Assembly (NCBI GenBank): GCA_964596835.1
Contig: CAZQVV010000156.1
Span: forward strand, 1-5,377
Length of the DNA stretch: 5,377 nt
Source of the DNA: JAADGZ01 sp964596835
Lineage (GTDB): Bacteria; Pseudomonadota; Gammaproteobacteria; UBA6429; Thiohalophilaceae
Direction of reading: 5' to 3'
The notes under the pieces are model-generated. The model did not search any database and was not told the DNA's origin. It worked only from the letters and a program-made list of their open reading frames with translations. Both the position numbers and the translations under genes were made by a program. Each line of letters starts with the position of its first letter. The stretch's first letter is position 1. This document shows positions 5,351-5,377 of the stretch, one piece after another.

Positions 5351-5377
5351 CCTTCGACAAGCTTCCTTCGACAAGCT
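5351..5377. repeat. Tandem CCTTCGACAAGCTT repeat, cut by window end
   Basis: Two directly adjacent copies of a 14-base unit, CCTTCGACAAGCTT at 5351-5364 and CCTTCGACAAGCT at 5365-5377, the second ending with the window. With the inverted copy at 5295-5305 this makes three occurrences of the core in under 90 bases, in both orientations, as in clustered REP/BIME-type elements. More copies may follow outside. Confidence 0.65.

Overview
The window looks like chromosomal DNA of a gammaproteobacterium, or a close relative. The threonyl-tRNA synthetase and translation initiation factor 3 proteins are of the gammaproteobacterial type, the gene order thrS-infC is the familiar one, and a thrS translational operator of the kind known from Escherichia coli can be read in the leader. 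I cannot name a genus.

Layout. Bases 1-197 lie downstream of infC on the minus strand. They hold inverted repeats and a REP-like mosaic, with no rpmI start in view. Bases 198-713 are infC (minus), starting at a rare ATC codon behind a good Shine-Dalgarno sequence; a GTG start at 665 would cut off 16 residues. Bases 717-2642 are thrS (minus), full length, with all editing and catalytic residues. Bases 2643-2850 are the thrS leader. Its hairpin at 2665-2685 carries a 7-base loop, UUGGUAA, identical to my recollection of the anticodon loop of E. coli tRNA-Thr(GGU), so it is a probable ThrRS autoregulatory site. A second stem-loop lies at 2706-2736. Bases 2851-3168 hold no convincing gene. From 3169 the strand and base composition change: two AT-rich plus-strand genes, 3169-3960 (exported family-3 solute-binding-like protein) and 3965-5245 (membrane GGDEF diguanylate cyclase), are almost contiguous. 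The window ends in a palindromic and tandem TTCGACAAGCT repeat cluster (5278-5377).

How the genes work together. thrS-infC is a translation module with two probable feedback loops visible in sequence: ThrRS on its own mRNA through the anticodon-arm mimic, and IF3 on its own non-AUG start codon. The right-hand pair looks like a signalling module. A periplasmic binding protein without a transporter sits directly upstream of a diguanylate cyclase with an extracytoplasmic sensor domain, so the binding protein may present a small ligand to the cyclase and alter c-di-GMP output. That functional link is inference from gene order and family, not shown by sequence alone.
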